A DNA stretch of 64,000 nucleotides from Collinsella sp. (lineage in GTDB: Bacteria; Actinomycetota; Coriobacteriia; Coriobacteriales; Coriobacteriaceae), in assembly GCA_031295385.1 (NCBI GenBank), contig JAUMOL010000010.1:1-64000 (forward strand), read 5' to 3'. The notes under the pieces were generated by a model. That model saw only the letters and a list, made by a program, of their open reading frames with translations, was not told where the DNA came from and made no database searches. Position 1 is the stretch's first letter. Each line of letters starts with the position of its first letter. The position numbers and the translations under genes are program-made. Below are positions 41,879-51,560 of this stretch, in pieces.

Positions 41879-42628
41879 TCACCGACCCAACATGAATTCC
41901 ATCGCAGGGAGGCGCTGATCGGTGTGCGTCGCAGCCCAAACATGCGAAAGCCCCAACAAAAATGCAGCGGTATGGGGATCGATCCTCTCGGCCATGAGTG
42001 CATCGAAGGTCATGGACATGAGGGCGCGCAGCCACGCGACCTCGCCGGTCGACACCAGTTCGGCACCCGGAACGCTCGACGCGCACGACCCGCACATGAG
42101 ACCGCCCGCCTGGGGCGAAAAATACGACAGCATGGGATCTCCGCACAGCACACAGGCCGAAAAATCGGGTCGGTAGCCAACGTGCGACAACAGCTTAAAG
42201 ACATATGCCGCCACGAGTAGATCCATATGCGCCGTGTCGAGTCCGCTGCCCACCAGGGCAAGCGCTCGCTGCGTGATGGCAAAGGTAAACGGGTCCTCGG
42301 CATCCTCGAACGAGCACACGCGCGCGACCTCGGCGATTGCGCTTGCGGCGCAGGTCGTCTCGTAATCGGGCGCAGCGCCGAGCGGCGCCTCCATAAGCTC
42401 GGCCTGGGAAACCACGTCGAGCGACCGTCCATGCGCGAGCAGCATATCGACGGTACAGAACAGCTCGCAGCGCGCCGCCAACCGCCCGCCGGGCTTACGC
42501 GCACCCTTTGCCACGGCACGAACCTGCCGACCCCGCTCGTCAAGCATCGTCAGGATCAGGTCCGTCTCTTTGAGCTTCGTCTTGTCGAGGACGAGCACCT
42601 TGGTGCGATAAGTCCGGGAGCCTGCCAT
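41879..42628 (-). CDS. recO: DNA repair protein RecO
   Basis: 249 aa. N-terminal OB fold (TYRTKVLVLDKTKLKETDLI ... GARKPGGRLA), a helical domain, and a zinc site formed by CVLCGDP and CGSC (about 168-200). RecO loads RecA on SSB-coated DNA together with RecR/RecF. It follows era by 15 nt on the same strand; era-recO is a conserved pair. Confidence 0.92.
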   Translation of the reverse strand: MAGSRTYRTKVLVLDKTKLKETDLILTMLDERGRQVRAVAKGARKPGGRLAARCELFCTVDMLLAHGRSLDVVSQAELMEAPLGAAPDYETTCAASAIAEVARVCSFEDAEDPFTFAITQRALALVGSGLDTAHMDLLVAAYVFKLLSHVGYRPDFSACVLCGDPMLSYFSPQAGGLMCGSCASSVPGAELVSTGEVAWLRALMSMTFDALMAERIDPHTAAFLLGLSHVWAATHTDQRLPAMEFMLGR

Positions 42629-42643
42629 GCGCGCCGCTCGCCC

Positions 42644-43711
42644 TTAATCCTCGGCGTTATAGCCAAAACGGCGAATCTGGGCCTCGTCGTCGCGCCAGCC
42701 GGCCTTGACCTTCACGTCCAGCTCCAAAAAGACCTGCGTGCCAAAGATACGCTCAAGATCGCGACGGGCGTCGATGCCGATATGCTTGATCATCTCGCCG
42801 CCCTTGCCGATGATGATGCCCTTCTGGCCCTCGCGCTCGACGTAAATGGTGGCGTGCACGCGCAGCACCTTCTTAGTCTGCTCGAGCGCATCGCAAATCA
42901 CGCCAACGGAGTGCGGAATCTCATCACGGGTGCGGCGCAAGACCTTCTCGCGCACAAACTCGGCAACGAGGGTCTCGTCGGAAGCGTCGGTACCCATGTC
43001 CTCGGGGAACCAACGCGGACCCTCGGGCAAAAAGTGAGCGACGGTCTCGATAAAGGCATCGACGTTGAAGTTCTTGACCGACGACGTCACGATCTCGTCG
43101 TCATATTCCATGAGCTCGTGGGCGGCCTTAAGCTGCTCCATGACCTGTGCGGGGTCGGCTTCATCGGCCTTGGTGAGCACCAGAACCTTCTTGGAACGGG
43201 CATTCTTGACGCGCTCGGCAACCCAGGCGTCTCCCCTGCCGATCGGCTTGGTGGCATCAATCAAAAACGCGACGACATCGACATCGTTCAGCTCGAACAG
43301 CGCGCTCTTGTTGAGCTCGGATCCCAAACCATCCTTGGGTTTGTGAATACCCGGGGTATCGACAAAGACCAGTTGGTAACCGGGACGATTGACCACGGCG
43401 CGCATGCGGCGGCGGGTCGTCTGGGCCACCGGCGAGGTGATGGCAACCTTTTTGCCATAGCAGGCGTTGAGCAGCGTGGACTTACCGGCATTGGGGCGGC
43501 CGACCAGGGCCACGAAGCCGCTGCGGAAACCGGGCTCAACGTCGCCAAAGCCCGCGAGGCTATCGTCCTCGTCGCACAGGGCGTCGAGCTCCTCGTCGCT
43601 CATGCCCTCAAACGGGTCGAACTCCTCGACATCCTCGAGCTCCTCGGTATCCACCGCGTCCAGGGACTCGTCGTCCAAAATCTCATCGGTAGGCTGCATA
43701 TTGTCGGACAT
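42644..43711 (-). CDS. era: GTPase Era with acidic N-terminal extension
   Basis: 355 aa, about 55 longer than usual owing to an acidic N-terminus (residues 1-60, e.g. DTEELEDVEEFDPFEGMSDE). The GTPase follows: G1 LVGRPNAGKSTLLNACYG, G3 DTPGIHK, G4 TKAD. The C-terminal KH domain has GIIIGKGGEMIKHIGIDARR. Era binds the 3' end of 16S rRNA during 30S assembly. The extension may be a regulatory or chaperone-contact segment; a shorter start is not supported because AAAGGGA precedes ATG 43711. Confidence 0.93.
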   Translation of the reverse strand: MSDNMQPTDEILDDESLDAVDTEELEDVEEFDPFEGMSDEELDALCDEDDSLAGFGDVEPGFRSGFVALVGRPNAGKSTLLNACYGKKVAITSPVAQTTRRRMRAVVNRPGYQLVFVDTPGIHKPKDGLGSELNKSALFELNDVDVVAFLIDATKPIGRGDAWVAERVKNARSKKVLVLTKADEADPAQVMEQLKAAHELMEYDDEIVTSSVKNFNVDAFIETVAHFLPEGPRWFPEDMGTDASDETLVAEFVREKVLRRTRDEIPHSVGVICDALEQTKKVLRVHATIYVEREGQKGIIIGKGGEMIKHIGIDARRDLERIFGTQVFLELDVKVKAGWRDDEAQIRRFGYNAED

Positions 43712-43723
43712 GGGAATCCCTTT

Positions 43724-44101
43724 CTAAATAAAGCCGAGCGCGTGGGCAAATACCAGCAAGCCCACAATCGCGGCGGTGATGGAAAGAACGTATACAGAGG
43801 CGGCGGCAATGTCCTTCGCACGCTTGGCCAGCGGATGGAGCTCCTGGGTCGCCAGGTCGACGATGGCCTCCATGGCGGTGTTACACAGCTCGCCATGAAT
43901 CACCAAGCCACAGCAGATGATAATCGTGGCCCACTCGGCAATGTCGAGCCCCACGATGCAGCCGGCAATGACGGTACACACGCCCGCAACGAGCATGACC
44001 TTAATGTTGCGCTCGGTCTTTACTGCGGTGACGAAGCCCTCCATGGCGTAGGAAAACGACTTTAAGAAGGACGGATGGTCCTTGTTAGATCCGGGAATCA
44101 T
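43724..44101 (-). CDS. dgkA: Diacylglycerol / undecaprenol kinase
   Basis: 125 aa with three membrane helices and the DgkA signature ELCNTAMEAIVDLATQELHP (about 72-91), including the conserved Glu and Asn that bind Mg-ATP. The N-terminus has SFSYAMEGFVTAVKTERNIK. In Gram-positive bacteria this family phosphorylates undecaprenol for cell-wall carrier recycling. It lies between ybeY and era, a common order. Confidence 0.92.
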   Translation of the reverse strand: MIPGSNKDHPSFLKSFSYAMEGFVTAVKTERNIKVMLVAGVCTVIAGCIVGLDIAEWATIIICCGLVIHGELCNTAMEAIVDLATQELHPLAKRAKDIAAASVYVLSITAAIVGLLVFAHALGFI

Positions 44102-44110
44102 AGACGGCTC

Positions 44111-44620
44111 CTAGTCGTGGGCGTGGTTGGTGATGGGGCCGACATGGACTAGCTTGGGGTCCTCGCCGCGCTCGAGCGCCAGATCGCGCAGGATGGCGTC
44201 CTCGCGGGCCTCCATGACCTCGGCCTCGTCGTCCTCGATATGGTCATAGCCCAGCAGGTGCAGCATGCCGTGAACGAGCATCAGACGGCACTCGTCAGCG
44301 GGGCTATTGCCAAAACCGGGGGCCTGACGGGCAATGACCTCCGGGGCCAAGATGATATCGCCGAGCTCGAGCGTCTCATCGGCGGGAATGTCACCGTCAA
44401 AGGCCGAGTCGCATTCAAACGAGAGCACATCGGTAGTGCGGTCGATGCCGCGCCACTCGTGGTTGAGCTCGTGCATCTCGTCCTCGTCGACATACGAAAG
44501 GGAAATCTCGACTTCACGCTCAACGCTCTCGGCGGCAAGCACAACCTCGCAGATGTGCTCCACCTCCTGCGCGTCGAGCAGCGTATCGAGCTCGGCATCG
44601 TTGCTGATCAATACACTCAA
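44111..44620 (-). CDS. ybeY: Endoribonuclease YbeY
   Basis: 169 aa from a TTG start at 44620 that overlaps the phoH stop (TTGA), with GAAAGGAG upstream. The zinc site HGMLHLLGYDH (H-x3-H-x5-H) is complete. YbeY matures the 3' end of 16S rRNA and takes part in ribosome quality control. The C-terminal tail of about 25 residues is longer than in many homologues. Confidence 0.94.
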   Translation of the reverse strand: MSVLISNDAELDTLLDAQEVEHICEVVLAAESVEREVEISLSYVDEDEMHELNHEWRGIDRTTDVLSFECDSAFDGDIPADETLELGDIILAPEVIARQAPGFGNSPADECRLMLVHGMLHLLGYDHIEDDEAEVMEAREDAILRDLALERGEDPKLVHVGPITNHAHD

Positions 44621-45603
44621 CGGGACTCCTTTCGGTCACGTGCGCGTTTCTCGCGCACATCATCATAAGTATCGTATGCCTCGACGATACGTCCCACCAA
44701 GGCATGGCGCACCACGTCGGCACGCTCGAGGTGCGAAAATGCGACATCGTCGACACGGCCTAAAATCTGCTCAACGTCAGCAAGACCGCCGCGACGACCA
44801 ACCAGGTCGCGCTGACTCAGGTCGCCGGTAATCACGAACTTGGAGTTGAAGCCCAGGCGCGTCAGGAACATCTTCATCTGCTCGGGCGTGGTATTTTGCG
44901 CCTCGTCGAGCACCACGAAGGCATCACTCAGCGTGCGGCCGCGCATGTAGGCAAGCGGGGCGATCTCGATCACGCCGCGCTCCATAAGCTCATCGGTGCG
45001 CTCGCGATCCATCATGTCAAAAAGGGCGTCGTAAAGCGGACGCATGTAGGGATCGATCTTTTCCTCGAGGGTGCCGGGCAAAAAGCCCAGATTCTCCCCC
45101 GCCTCGACAACCGGACGCGTCAAGATCAGACGGCCCACCTCGTGACGCTTGAGCGCGGCAACGGCGAGCGCCATGGCCAGATAGGTCTTACCGGTACCGG
45201 CAGGACCCAAGCCAAACGTGATGGTATGCGAGCGGATGGCATCCACATAGCGCTTTTGCCCGAGCGTCTTGGGGCGAATGACGCGGCCGCGATACGAAAG
45301 CAGCACGTCATCGCGAAGCGACGTAGCCTCGTGCTCACCGTCGCGCAAGACGGCCAGGCAGCGAGAGACATCGTCGGCAGACAGCGTGCGCCCGGCGGCC
45401 GCCTCGCGAAAAGCGTGCTCGAAAAAGCGCGCCACGAGTTCGACCTCGTCCGGGTCGCCGCTCACGGAGATGCTATCGCCACGGGCGACCACATGGGCGC
45501 GAACCAAGCTCTCGAGCGCACGAAGGACGCCGTCGCCGGCGCCCAAAACGCGCGAGGGATCAATCCCCTCGGGAACGGTAAGTCTAATCTTCGAGGCTTC
45601 CAT
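44617..45603 (-). CDS. phoH: PhoH-family ATPase
   Basis: ATG 45603 (328 aa) follows GGAGG and overlaps the end of mtaB by 20 nt. The P-loop is FGLGPAGTGKTYLAMALAV (about 137-155), with Walker B FVVLDEAQNTTPEQMKMFLT and the sensor region VITGDLSQRDL. An N-terminal extension resembles a KH-like domain. PhoH proteins are probable RNA helicase/nuclease partners of YbeY, with which it is coupled here. Confidence 0.92.
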   Translation of the reverse strand: MEASKIRLTVPEGIDPSRVLGAGDGVLRALESLVRAHVVARGDSISVSGDPDEVELVARFFEHAFREAAAGRTLSADDVSRCLAVLRDGEHEATSLRDDVLLSYRGRVIRPKTLGQKRYVDAIRSHTITFGLGPAGTGKTYLAMALAVAALKRHEVGRLILTRPVVEAGENLGFLPGTLEEKIDPYMRPLYDALFDMMDRERTDELMERGVIEIAPLAYMRGRTLSDAFVVLDEAQNTTPEQMKMFLTRLGFNSKFVITGDLSQRDLVGRRGGLADVEQILGRVDDVAFSHLERADVVRHALVGRIVEAYDTYDDVREKRARDRKESR

Positions 45604-46876
45604 GAACCTCCCTGCGTGCATGGACCAAGCCGGAATCATCGACTCCGATGATAGCAACATCGAGCAGGCACGGGGCTGTAAGTCCACAGGTATCGTCAAG
45701 ACGGGCATGATGGAACGAGCCGAGCGTCAGGTTGTCGCCATACTCGAGCACGGCACGCTCGACCGTGCCCACGCGACGGCGAGCGTCGGCAATAGCGAGC
45801 TCCTGTGCGGCGGCCCGCATACGGCGGCTGCGCTCGGCCATAACCTCGGGCGGAACCTGGTCGGGCATGTCGGCAGCAAGGGTACCGGGACGCTTGCTGT
45901 AGCGGAACACGTGCATACGCGAGAAACCCACACGGCGGCACAGCGCCAGCGACTCCTCGAACTCCTCGTCCGTCTCGCCAGGGAAGCCGACAATAACGTC
46001 GCAAGAAAGTGACGCCTGCGTCAGATTGGCGCGAATCATACGCACCGTGTCCTCAAAGGCCTCCGCACTATAGGGACGGCCCATGCGATGCAGGGTCGCC
46101 GTGCAGCCGGACTGCACGGGCAGGTGCAAAAACGGGGCGATACGCTGCGGATAGCGCGCCATAACCTTAAGCAGGCGCTCAGAGATATCCATGGGCTCAA
46201 CCGAGGAAATGCGCACATGCGGGATAGACGTGCACTCCATGATGGCCTCGAGCAGCTCATCGATTTCGACATGCTCGTCGGTCGCGCTCTTGCCATCGTA
46301 GGTGCCCAGGTTCACACCGGTCAGCACCACCTCGGGCACGCCGGCCTCCTGGGCCTCGCGAACTTGCTCGAGCACGGACTCAACGGGCACGGAGCGCTCG
46401 GGGCCGCGTGCCTTCCACACAATGCAATAGGTGCAGCGATGGTTGCAGCCATCCTGAATCTTCACGCCCAGGCGAGAGCGACCGAGCGCATCGACCACCT
46501 CGCCATCGCTGCAGGCGGGAACGCTATCGGACTCAACGCCCAACACCTCGCAGACACGTTCGGCGACATCGATCTTGGACGGCTCGGCGATCACGCGATC
46601 CGAAAGCTCCAGCAGCTCCTCGGGATGTAAATTGACCACGCAACCGGTCACAAGCACATAGGGCTCGTTAGGATGGGCCAGCGCATGACGGACGGCCTTA
46701 CGGGTCTTGGCCTCGGCCTCGCCCGTAACGGCACAGGTGTTAATGACGATCAGATCGGCATCCTGGGGATCCACAATAGCAAAGCCCAGACGCATAAGAT
46801 CGGCAGTGATACGGTCAGACTCAACCCGGTTAACGCGGCAGCCGAGGTTGACGACGGAAATATGGGGTGCGAGCAC
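45584..46876 (-). CDS. mtaB: tRNA t6A37 methylthiotransferase MtaB
   Basis: 430 aa. It starts ISVVNLGCRVNRVESDRITA; the LGCRVN motif separates MtaB from MiaB and RimO. Cluster ligands are in NTCAVT and TGCVVN. The radical-SAM motif is CNHRCTYCIVWKARG and a TRAM-like end follows. MtaB converts t6A37 to ms2t6A in tRNAs reading ANN codons. Its start is 10 nt after dnaJ on the same strand. Confidence 0.92.
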   Translation of the reverse strand: MLAPHISVVNLGCRVNRVESDRITADLMRLGFAIVDPQDADLIVINTCAVTGEAEAKTRKAVRHALAHPNEPYVLVTGCVVNLHPEELLELSDRVIAEPSKIDVAERVCEVLGVESDSVPACSDGEVVDALGRSRLGVKIQDGCNHRCTYCIVWKARGPERSVPVESVLEQVREAQEAGVPEVVLTGVNLGTYDGKSATDEHVEIDELLEAIMECTSIPHVRISSVEPMDISERLLKVMARYPQRIAPFLHLPVQSGCTATLHRMGRPYSAEAFEDTVRMIRANLTQASLSCDVIVGFPGETDEEFEESLALCRRVGFSRMHVFRYSKRPGTLAADMPDQVPPEVMAERSRRMRAAAQELAIADARRRVGTVERAVLEYGDNLTLGSFHHARLDDTCGLTAPCLLDVAIIGVDDSGLVHARREVHGSLED

Positions 46877-46885
46877 GCGGGCTCC

Positions 46886-48034
46886 TTAATCGAGGATATC
46901 GTCGAGGGCACTCTTGATACGGTCGGTCACCGACTTCTTACCAGAAGCGACGTCATCGCCCATCTCATCGGCAAAAGCACGGAGCAGTTCGCGTTGCTTA
47001 TTGGAAAGATTGGTGGGAACGACCACGCGCAGTTGCACGATCAGGCGGCCACGCGAACCGCCACCGCCAATGCGCGGCATGCCGTAATTATTGACGCTCA
47101 CGGTGTCGCCGTACTGGGCGCCGGCGGGAACCGTCACCTTAACGACCTCGTCGGGCATAATGCCCTCGACCTCGATCTCGCAGCCGAGCGCAGCCTGCGC
47201 AATCGAGATATCGCTCACCAGGTACAGGTCGTCACCGTTGCGCTTAAAGCGCTCATGGTCGGCAACGCGCACGTTGACAATCAGGTCGCCCGAGGGCTCG
47301 CCGCGAAGGCCGGCCTCGCCAAAGCCGCTCACGCGCAGCTGGCGACCGGTCGAAACGCCGGCGGGAATATCGATGTCGATCTTTTCGTGCGAAGGCGTGC
47401 GGCCCTGACCGTCGCAGGTCTCGCAGGGATGGTCGATAACCGTACCCTCGCCATGGCAGTCGGGGCAAGGCGAGGAAGACTGAACCTGGCCCAGGAACGA
47501 ACGCTGAACCGTCGTGACATAGCCCGTACCGTGGCAGCGGCCGCACTGCTTTTCCTGTGCGCCCTCTGCCCTACCGGTGCCATTACAGTCCTCGCAAGGA
47601 GCAAGGCGGTCATAGCTGATCGTCTTTTTGCAGCCGAGCGCCGCCTCCTCAAGGGTCACCGAAAGCGAGATGGCCATGTCACGTCCGCGACGACGCTCAC
47701 GACGGCTGCGGGCGCCACCGCCGGCACCGCCGCCAAAGAACGACGAGAACAAGTCGTCCATGCCCATGCCACCAAAGATATCGTTGATATCGACGTAACC
47801 CGAACCACCAGGGCCGTCAGCAGTGCCGTAACGGTCGTAGTTAGCACGCTTCTGCTCATCGGAAAGAACGGAATAGGCCTCGTTGAGCTCCTTGAACTTG
47901 GCCTCGGCCTCGGGGTCGTCCGAAACATCCGGATGTACGGTACGGGCCTTCTTTAGAAACGCACGCTTAATCGTCCGCGCGTCGGCATCCTTGTCGACGC
48001 CAAGCACCTCGTAGTAATCCCTATTTTCCGACAC
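46886..48034 (-). CDS. dnaJ: Chaperone DnaJ
   Basis: GTG 48034 (382 aa) follows GGAAGGA; the frame upstream has no site. J domain with the HPD motif (KKARTVHPDVSDDP), a Gly-rich linker (GGGAGGGARS), four zinc motifs (CEDCNGTG, CGRCHGTG, CPDCHGEG, CETCDGQG) and two C-terminal substrate domains. It delivers clients to DnaK and stimulates its ATPase. No dnaK or grpE is in the window. A shortened relative lies just upstream. Confidence 0.95.
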   Translation of the reverse strand: MSENRDYYEVLGVDKDADARTIKRAFLKKARTVHPDVSDDPEAEAKFKELNEAYSVLSDEQKRANYDRYGTADGPGGSGYVDINDIFGGMGMDDLFSSFFGGGAGGGARSRRERRRGRDMAISLSVTLEEAALGCKKTISYDRLAPCEDCNGTGRAEGAQEKQCGRCHGTGYVTTVQRSFLGQVQSSSPCPDCHGEGTVIDHPCETCDGQGRTPSHEKIDIDIPAGVSTGRQLRVSGFGEAGLRGEPSGDLIVNVRVADHERFKRNGDDLYLVSDISIAQAALGCEIEVEGIMPDEVVKVTVPAGAQYGDTVSVNNYGMPRIGGGGSRGRLIVQLRVVVPTNLSNKQRELLRAFADEMGDDVASGKKSVTDRIKSALDDILD

Positions 48035-48115
48035 GACCGAATCCTTCCGACTTTCATTATTGTCACAGTGCGTCCTATACCCAAGCTGGGCCGACCGCAA
48101 ACAGAGGGTTTGATG

Positions 48116-49219
48116 TTATTGCATTGCGTAGGGCGAAAGCATGGCACGTTGCGAGCAGCTCGCGAACCAAACCGACACGAGCGCGAACATGAAGCCGTTG
48201 GCAAAACCGTTGGCAAACTGCATCGCACCGCGCTTCCACCACAGCAGACTACGATGAAGCACACCGTCCGAAAGCACCATAAACAGGCCCATGGTAAACG
48301 GAATAAAGCACATCACGGCAAAGGCCGAGAACACGCCCGAAATGGCCGACAGCACCAAAAACGGCGCCACGATGCCCATCAGGTAAAAACCGGTACGAGC
48401 TTTGCCTTCCAAGCGCTCGGCTTCAACATGGGCGCGGCCGACCAGGTCGCCGCCCGCGGCACCGTTGGTGCCAGCATGCCCCATGCCGCTAATGCGGACC
48501 TCGTCGCCATCGTGCGTGCCGGCAGGAAACTCAATTGTCTGCTCGGAGGTCACACGGGTCCGCCCGCTGCCGCCGCAATCGGGGCAGGGGTCGGCGACGA
48601 CCTTACCGGAACCGCCGCACTCGGGGCAGACTGACTGAAACGTGCCCGCACCAAACAGGAAGGACAGGTCGACGTCGATGTGGCCGCGGCCGCCGCAGCT
48701 CGGGCAGGTATGGGCATGCTCGGAGGAGACAGAACCCGAGCCGCCGCAATGTCCGCATGTATCGAAACGCGTGTAGCGGACGGTCTTGCGGGCACCGCCC
48801 TTGGCCTCCTTGGCGTCAAGTTTGATATCGACGACCACATTGGCGCCGTTCTCGGGATTGTAGGCAGCCTGGCCGCGACGCTGCTGGCCCCAGGCGCCAC
48901 CAAAGGGAAAGCCGCCCTCAAAGGGATTGCCATAACCCGTGCTGCCGGCGTAGCTGCCACCATAGGGCGAAGCCGTAGGAGCACCGGCAAAGGGATTGCC
49001 AGAACGCATGGCGTCGTAGCGCGCACGTTTTTGCTCATCCGAAAGCACGGCGTAGGCCTCGGAAACCTCTTTAAACTTTTCCTCGGCATCCGGCTCTTTG
49101 TTGACGTCCGGATGGAGCTTGCGGGCCTTTTGCTGGAAGGCCTTTTGAATATCACGCGAGGTGGCGTCCTTGGAGACACCCAAAATCTCGTAGTAATCTT
49201 TTTCGTTCATCGTCGCCAT
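48116..49219 (-). CDS. DnaJ-like protein with C-terminal membrane helices
   Basis: ATG 49219 (367 aa) follows GCAGGAGG. The first 270 residues are a DnaJ: J domain with HPD ([12 protein letters not shown]), Gly-rich linker, four complete zinc motifs ([32 protein letters not shown]) and C-terminal domain I up to [11 protein letters not shown]. Domain II and the dimerisation end are replaced by about three hydrophobic helices ([20 protein letters not shown] ... [10 protein letters not shown]). It would hold a J protein at the membrane and recruit DnaK there. I see no frameshift that would restore domain II. Confidence 0.8.
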   Translation of the reverse strand: MATMNEKDYYEILGVSKDATSRDIQKAFQQKARKLHPDVNKEPDAEEKFKEVSEAYAVLSDEQKRARYDAMRSGNPFAGAPTASPYGGSYAGSTGYGNPFEGGFPFGGAWGQQRRGQAAYNPENGANVVVDIKLDAKEAKGGARKTVRYTRFDTCGHCGGSGSVSSEHAHTCPSCGGRGHIDVDLSFLFGAGTFQSVCPECGGSGKVVADPCPDCGGSGRTRVTSEQTIEFPAGTHDGDEVRISGMGHAGTNGAAGGDLVGRAHVEAERLEGKARTGFYLMGIVAPFLVLSAISGVFSAFAVMCFIPFTMGLFMVLSDGVLHRSLLWWKRGAMQFANGFANGFMFALVSVWFASCSQRAMLSPYAMQ

Positions 49220-49277
49220 GCGCGGCAACCTCCTGCTCACAGCAGCGTATATATTCCGGTAATTCTACCCGAGCGGC

Positions 49278-50510
49278 CTAAGCTAGATCCCAAAACAGCT
49301 CGAACAGAACATTTCCATCGAGCCAGCCCAGGTGTGTCGGCGCCAGACGAGCTCGAACATGGCCCGCGACGACATCTGCCGAAGTGAAGGGTCCCTCATG
49401 GACCCCGAGCGTCTCGGGCACCCAAGTGGCAAGACCCAATTCGAGCGCGCGATCGCAGGCAGCTGCCAGCTCGCCCGTTGGGATCACACGAACCGCGCGA
49501 ACCAACAGGTCGGACGCGACACCGCGCGTCATGCGGCAAGCAAGCATCAGGTCTTCGGCCGCGGCCTCGCGCTGCGAGAGATATTCGGCCTCGAACGCCA
49601 TCGCGTCATCGTCACGTTGCACCAGACGCACGCGGTACGAATCGCCTCGAGAAGACACGCCGGGGAACAAACCTGCAAGACGGTCGAAATCCTCGGCGTC
49701 GAGCATGCCCGCGGCAGAGCGACCCAGGCCCAGGTATCCCCGTCCGGTCCAGTAGGCAATGTTATGGGCGCACTCATGGCCGTCGAGCGCATAGCTTGCC
49801 ACCTCATACGGGTGATAGCCGGCGGCACTCAGGAGTTCGCGTGCCACGTCCATGCAGGCAGCCTGAAAATCCTCATCAGGCTCGAGCAACTCGTCGCGGC
49901 ACGCCATGCGATAAAGGGGCGTCCCCTCCTCAAGCGTGAGCGGGTAGACCGACACATGATGCGGAGCCGCCGCCAGCACGCCATCGAGCGTGCGCTTCCA
50001 ACTCGCTGCGGTCTGCCCGGGAAGTCCGCACATAAGGTCGCACGACACGTCAAGCCCAGCGTTCTTGACCGTCGCGATGGCGGCGAGCGCCCGATCGGCA
50101 TCGTGAATACGGCCGATGGCGGTAAGTTCGGTGTTATCGAGCGTTTGCACGCCCAGAGAGACGCGTGTGACACCAACCTTGGCAAGCGCAGCGGCAAGCT
50201 CGGCGGTCAGCGACTCAGGATTGGCCTCGCAGGTAAACTCAACAGGGGCGCACGACGCACGAATACGCCGCGCCAGCTCCACCAAGCGCTCCCCCGCCAG
50301 CGACGGCGTACCGCCGCCAACATAGACGGTGCGGATCTGGTCAAGGGCCCCAGCTTTGCCGAAAGCATCGAGGCGCGCGAACAACTGCTCAAAATAGGCA
50401 TCGAGCGCAACGCTCAGGTCGTACGGAGCAAAACTGCGCGAGTCAAAGTCGCAGTACCGGCACTTTTGGGCGCAAAACGGCACATGCACGTACAGCGCGG
50501 TAACGGCCAC
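49278..50510 (-). CDS. hemW: Heme chaperone HemW (radical-SAM, HemN-like)
   Basis: 410 aa. It opens ALYVHVPFCAQKCRYCDFDS, with the radical-SAM cysteines spaced C-x3-C-x2-C plus the extra pattern of HemW rather than HemN. Then VYVGGGTPSL, GVQTLDNTEL and a HemN C-terminal domain follow. HemW hands heme to respiratory enzymes; earlier annotations call it oxygen-independent coproporphyrinogen oxidase. It starts 2 nt after the dusB gene. Confidence 0.88.
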   Translation of the reverse strand: MAVTALYVHVPFCAQKCRYCDFDSRSFAPYDLSVALDAYFEQLFARLDAFGKAGALDQIRTVYVGGGTPSLAGERLVELARRIRASCAPVEFTCEANPESLTAELAAALAKVGVTRVSLGVQTLDNTELTAIGRIHDADRALAAIATVKNAGLDVSCDLMCGLPGQTAASWKRTLDGVLAAAPHHVSVYPLTLEEGTPLYRMACRDELLEPDEDFQAACMDVARELLSAAGYHPYEVASYALDGHECAHNIAYWTGRGYLGLGRSAAGMLDAEDFDRLAGLFPGVSSRGDSYRVRLVQRDDDAMAFEAEYLSQREAAAEDLMLACRMTRGVASDLLVRAVRVIPTGELAAACDRALELGLATWVPETLGVHEGPFTSADVVAGHVRARLAPTHLGWLDGNVLFELFWDLA

Positions 50511-50512
50511 CC

Positions 50513-51556
50513 TTAAGCCTCCAGCGGATGAGGGGGCACCGATTCGCCGGCGGCAAGTGCGGCCTCGCAGGCCACCACATCGCGCTCGATCTCATCGACC
50601 AGCACCATAAACTCCTCGTATGTGGAACAGCGCACCACATGGGCACGCCAAGCGGCGGCATGGGGCATGCCTTTTAAGTACCAGCTTGCGTACGTGCGGG
50701 CACGCGACATGAGCGGCAGAAGCTCGTGCGTCAGCGTTAGGTGTTCACGCAGGGCGTCCAGGCGCTCGGCGGAGCTGCGCGCCGGCACCGGTATGCCATC
50801 GAGCGCAAGGGCGCGAGCATCACCGAACACCCAGGGATTACCGTAGATGCCGCGCGCGATAAACACCGCGCTGGCACCAGAACTGCGCAGATGCTCCGCG
50901 GCATCCTCGGCGCAGAACACATCGCCCGAACCAATCACGGGAATCTCGACAGCATCTGCGACCTCATCGACGACAGACCAATCGGCCTGCCCCGTATAGA
51001 GCTGCGTGGCACAACGACCGTGCACGGCAACTGCGGAGGCGCCCGCCCCTTCGAGCATCTGGGCAAACGTTGCGGCATTACGGTCCTCGGCGTAAAAGCC
51101 CTTGCGGATCTTTACGGTCACGGGCACGTGAGCCGCGCCCACCGTGGCCTCGACGATCTTCTCGGACAAATCGGGCGTGCGCATAAGGGCCGAGCCCTCG
51201 CCCTTGGTGACAACCTTGCGGGCAGGACAGGCCATGTTGATGTCGATGAGCGACAGGCGATCGCCAACGCGCTCCTCGACGGCGGCGACGGCGCTCGCAA
51301 ACTGATCGGGCTTGGAGCCAAAGAGCTGCACGCAAATCTGCTGCTCCTCGTCGGCCGGTAGCACCAGGCGCCAGGTCTTGTTGCTGGCATAGGCAAGGCC
51401 CGCCACGCTCACCATCTCGCTGTAGGCAAGGTTGGCACCGCGGCGGCGGCACATGATGCGGTAGGCAGGGTCGGTCACGCCCGCCATGGGAGCCATAAGG
51501 AACGGCTGCTCGGCATAAGCGCCCAGCAGCCGCTTGCTGTATTCAGAAAGCGCCAT
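50513..51556 (-). CDS. dusB: tRNA-dihydrouridine synthase
   Basis: 347 aa FMN-dependent TIM barrel. Signature parts are PFLMAPMAGVTDPAYR, LIDINMACPARKVVTKGEGS with the catalytic Cys, VTVKIRKGF, AVHGRCATQLYTGQADW and IGSGDVFCAEDA. It reduces specific uridines in the tRNA D loop. The DusB subtype is inferred from length and the CP-x-RKV motif. It lies 4 nt after lepA and 2 nt before hemW. Confidence 0.9.
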   Translation of the reverse strand: MALSEYSKRLLGAYAEQPFLMAPMAGVTDPAYRIMCRRRGANLAYSEMVSVAGLAYASNKTWRLVLPADEEQQICVQLFGSKPDQFASAVAAVEERVGDRLSLIDINMACPARKVVTKGEGSALMRTPDLSEKIVEATVGAAHVPVTVKIRKGFYAEDRNAATFAQMLEGAGASAVAVHGRCATQLYTGQADWSVVDEVADAVEIPVIGSGDVFCAEDAAEHLRSSGASAVFIARGIYGNPWVFGDARALALDGIPVPARSSAERLDALREHLTLTHELLPLMSRARTYASWYLKGMPHAAAWRAHVVRCSTYEEFMVLVDEIERDVVACEAALAAGESVPPHPLEA

Positions 51557-51560
51557 AGAC

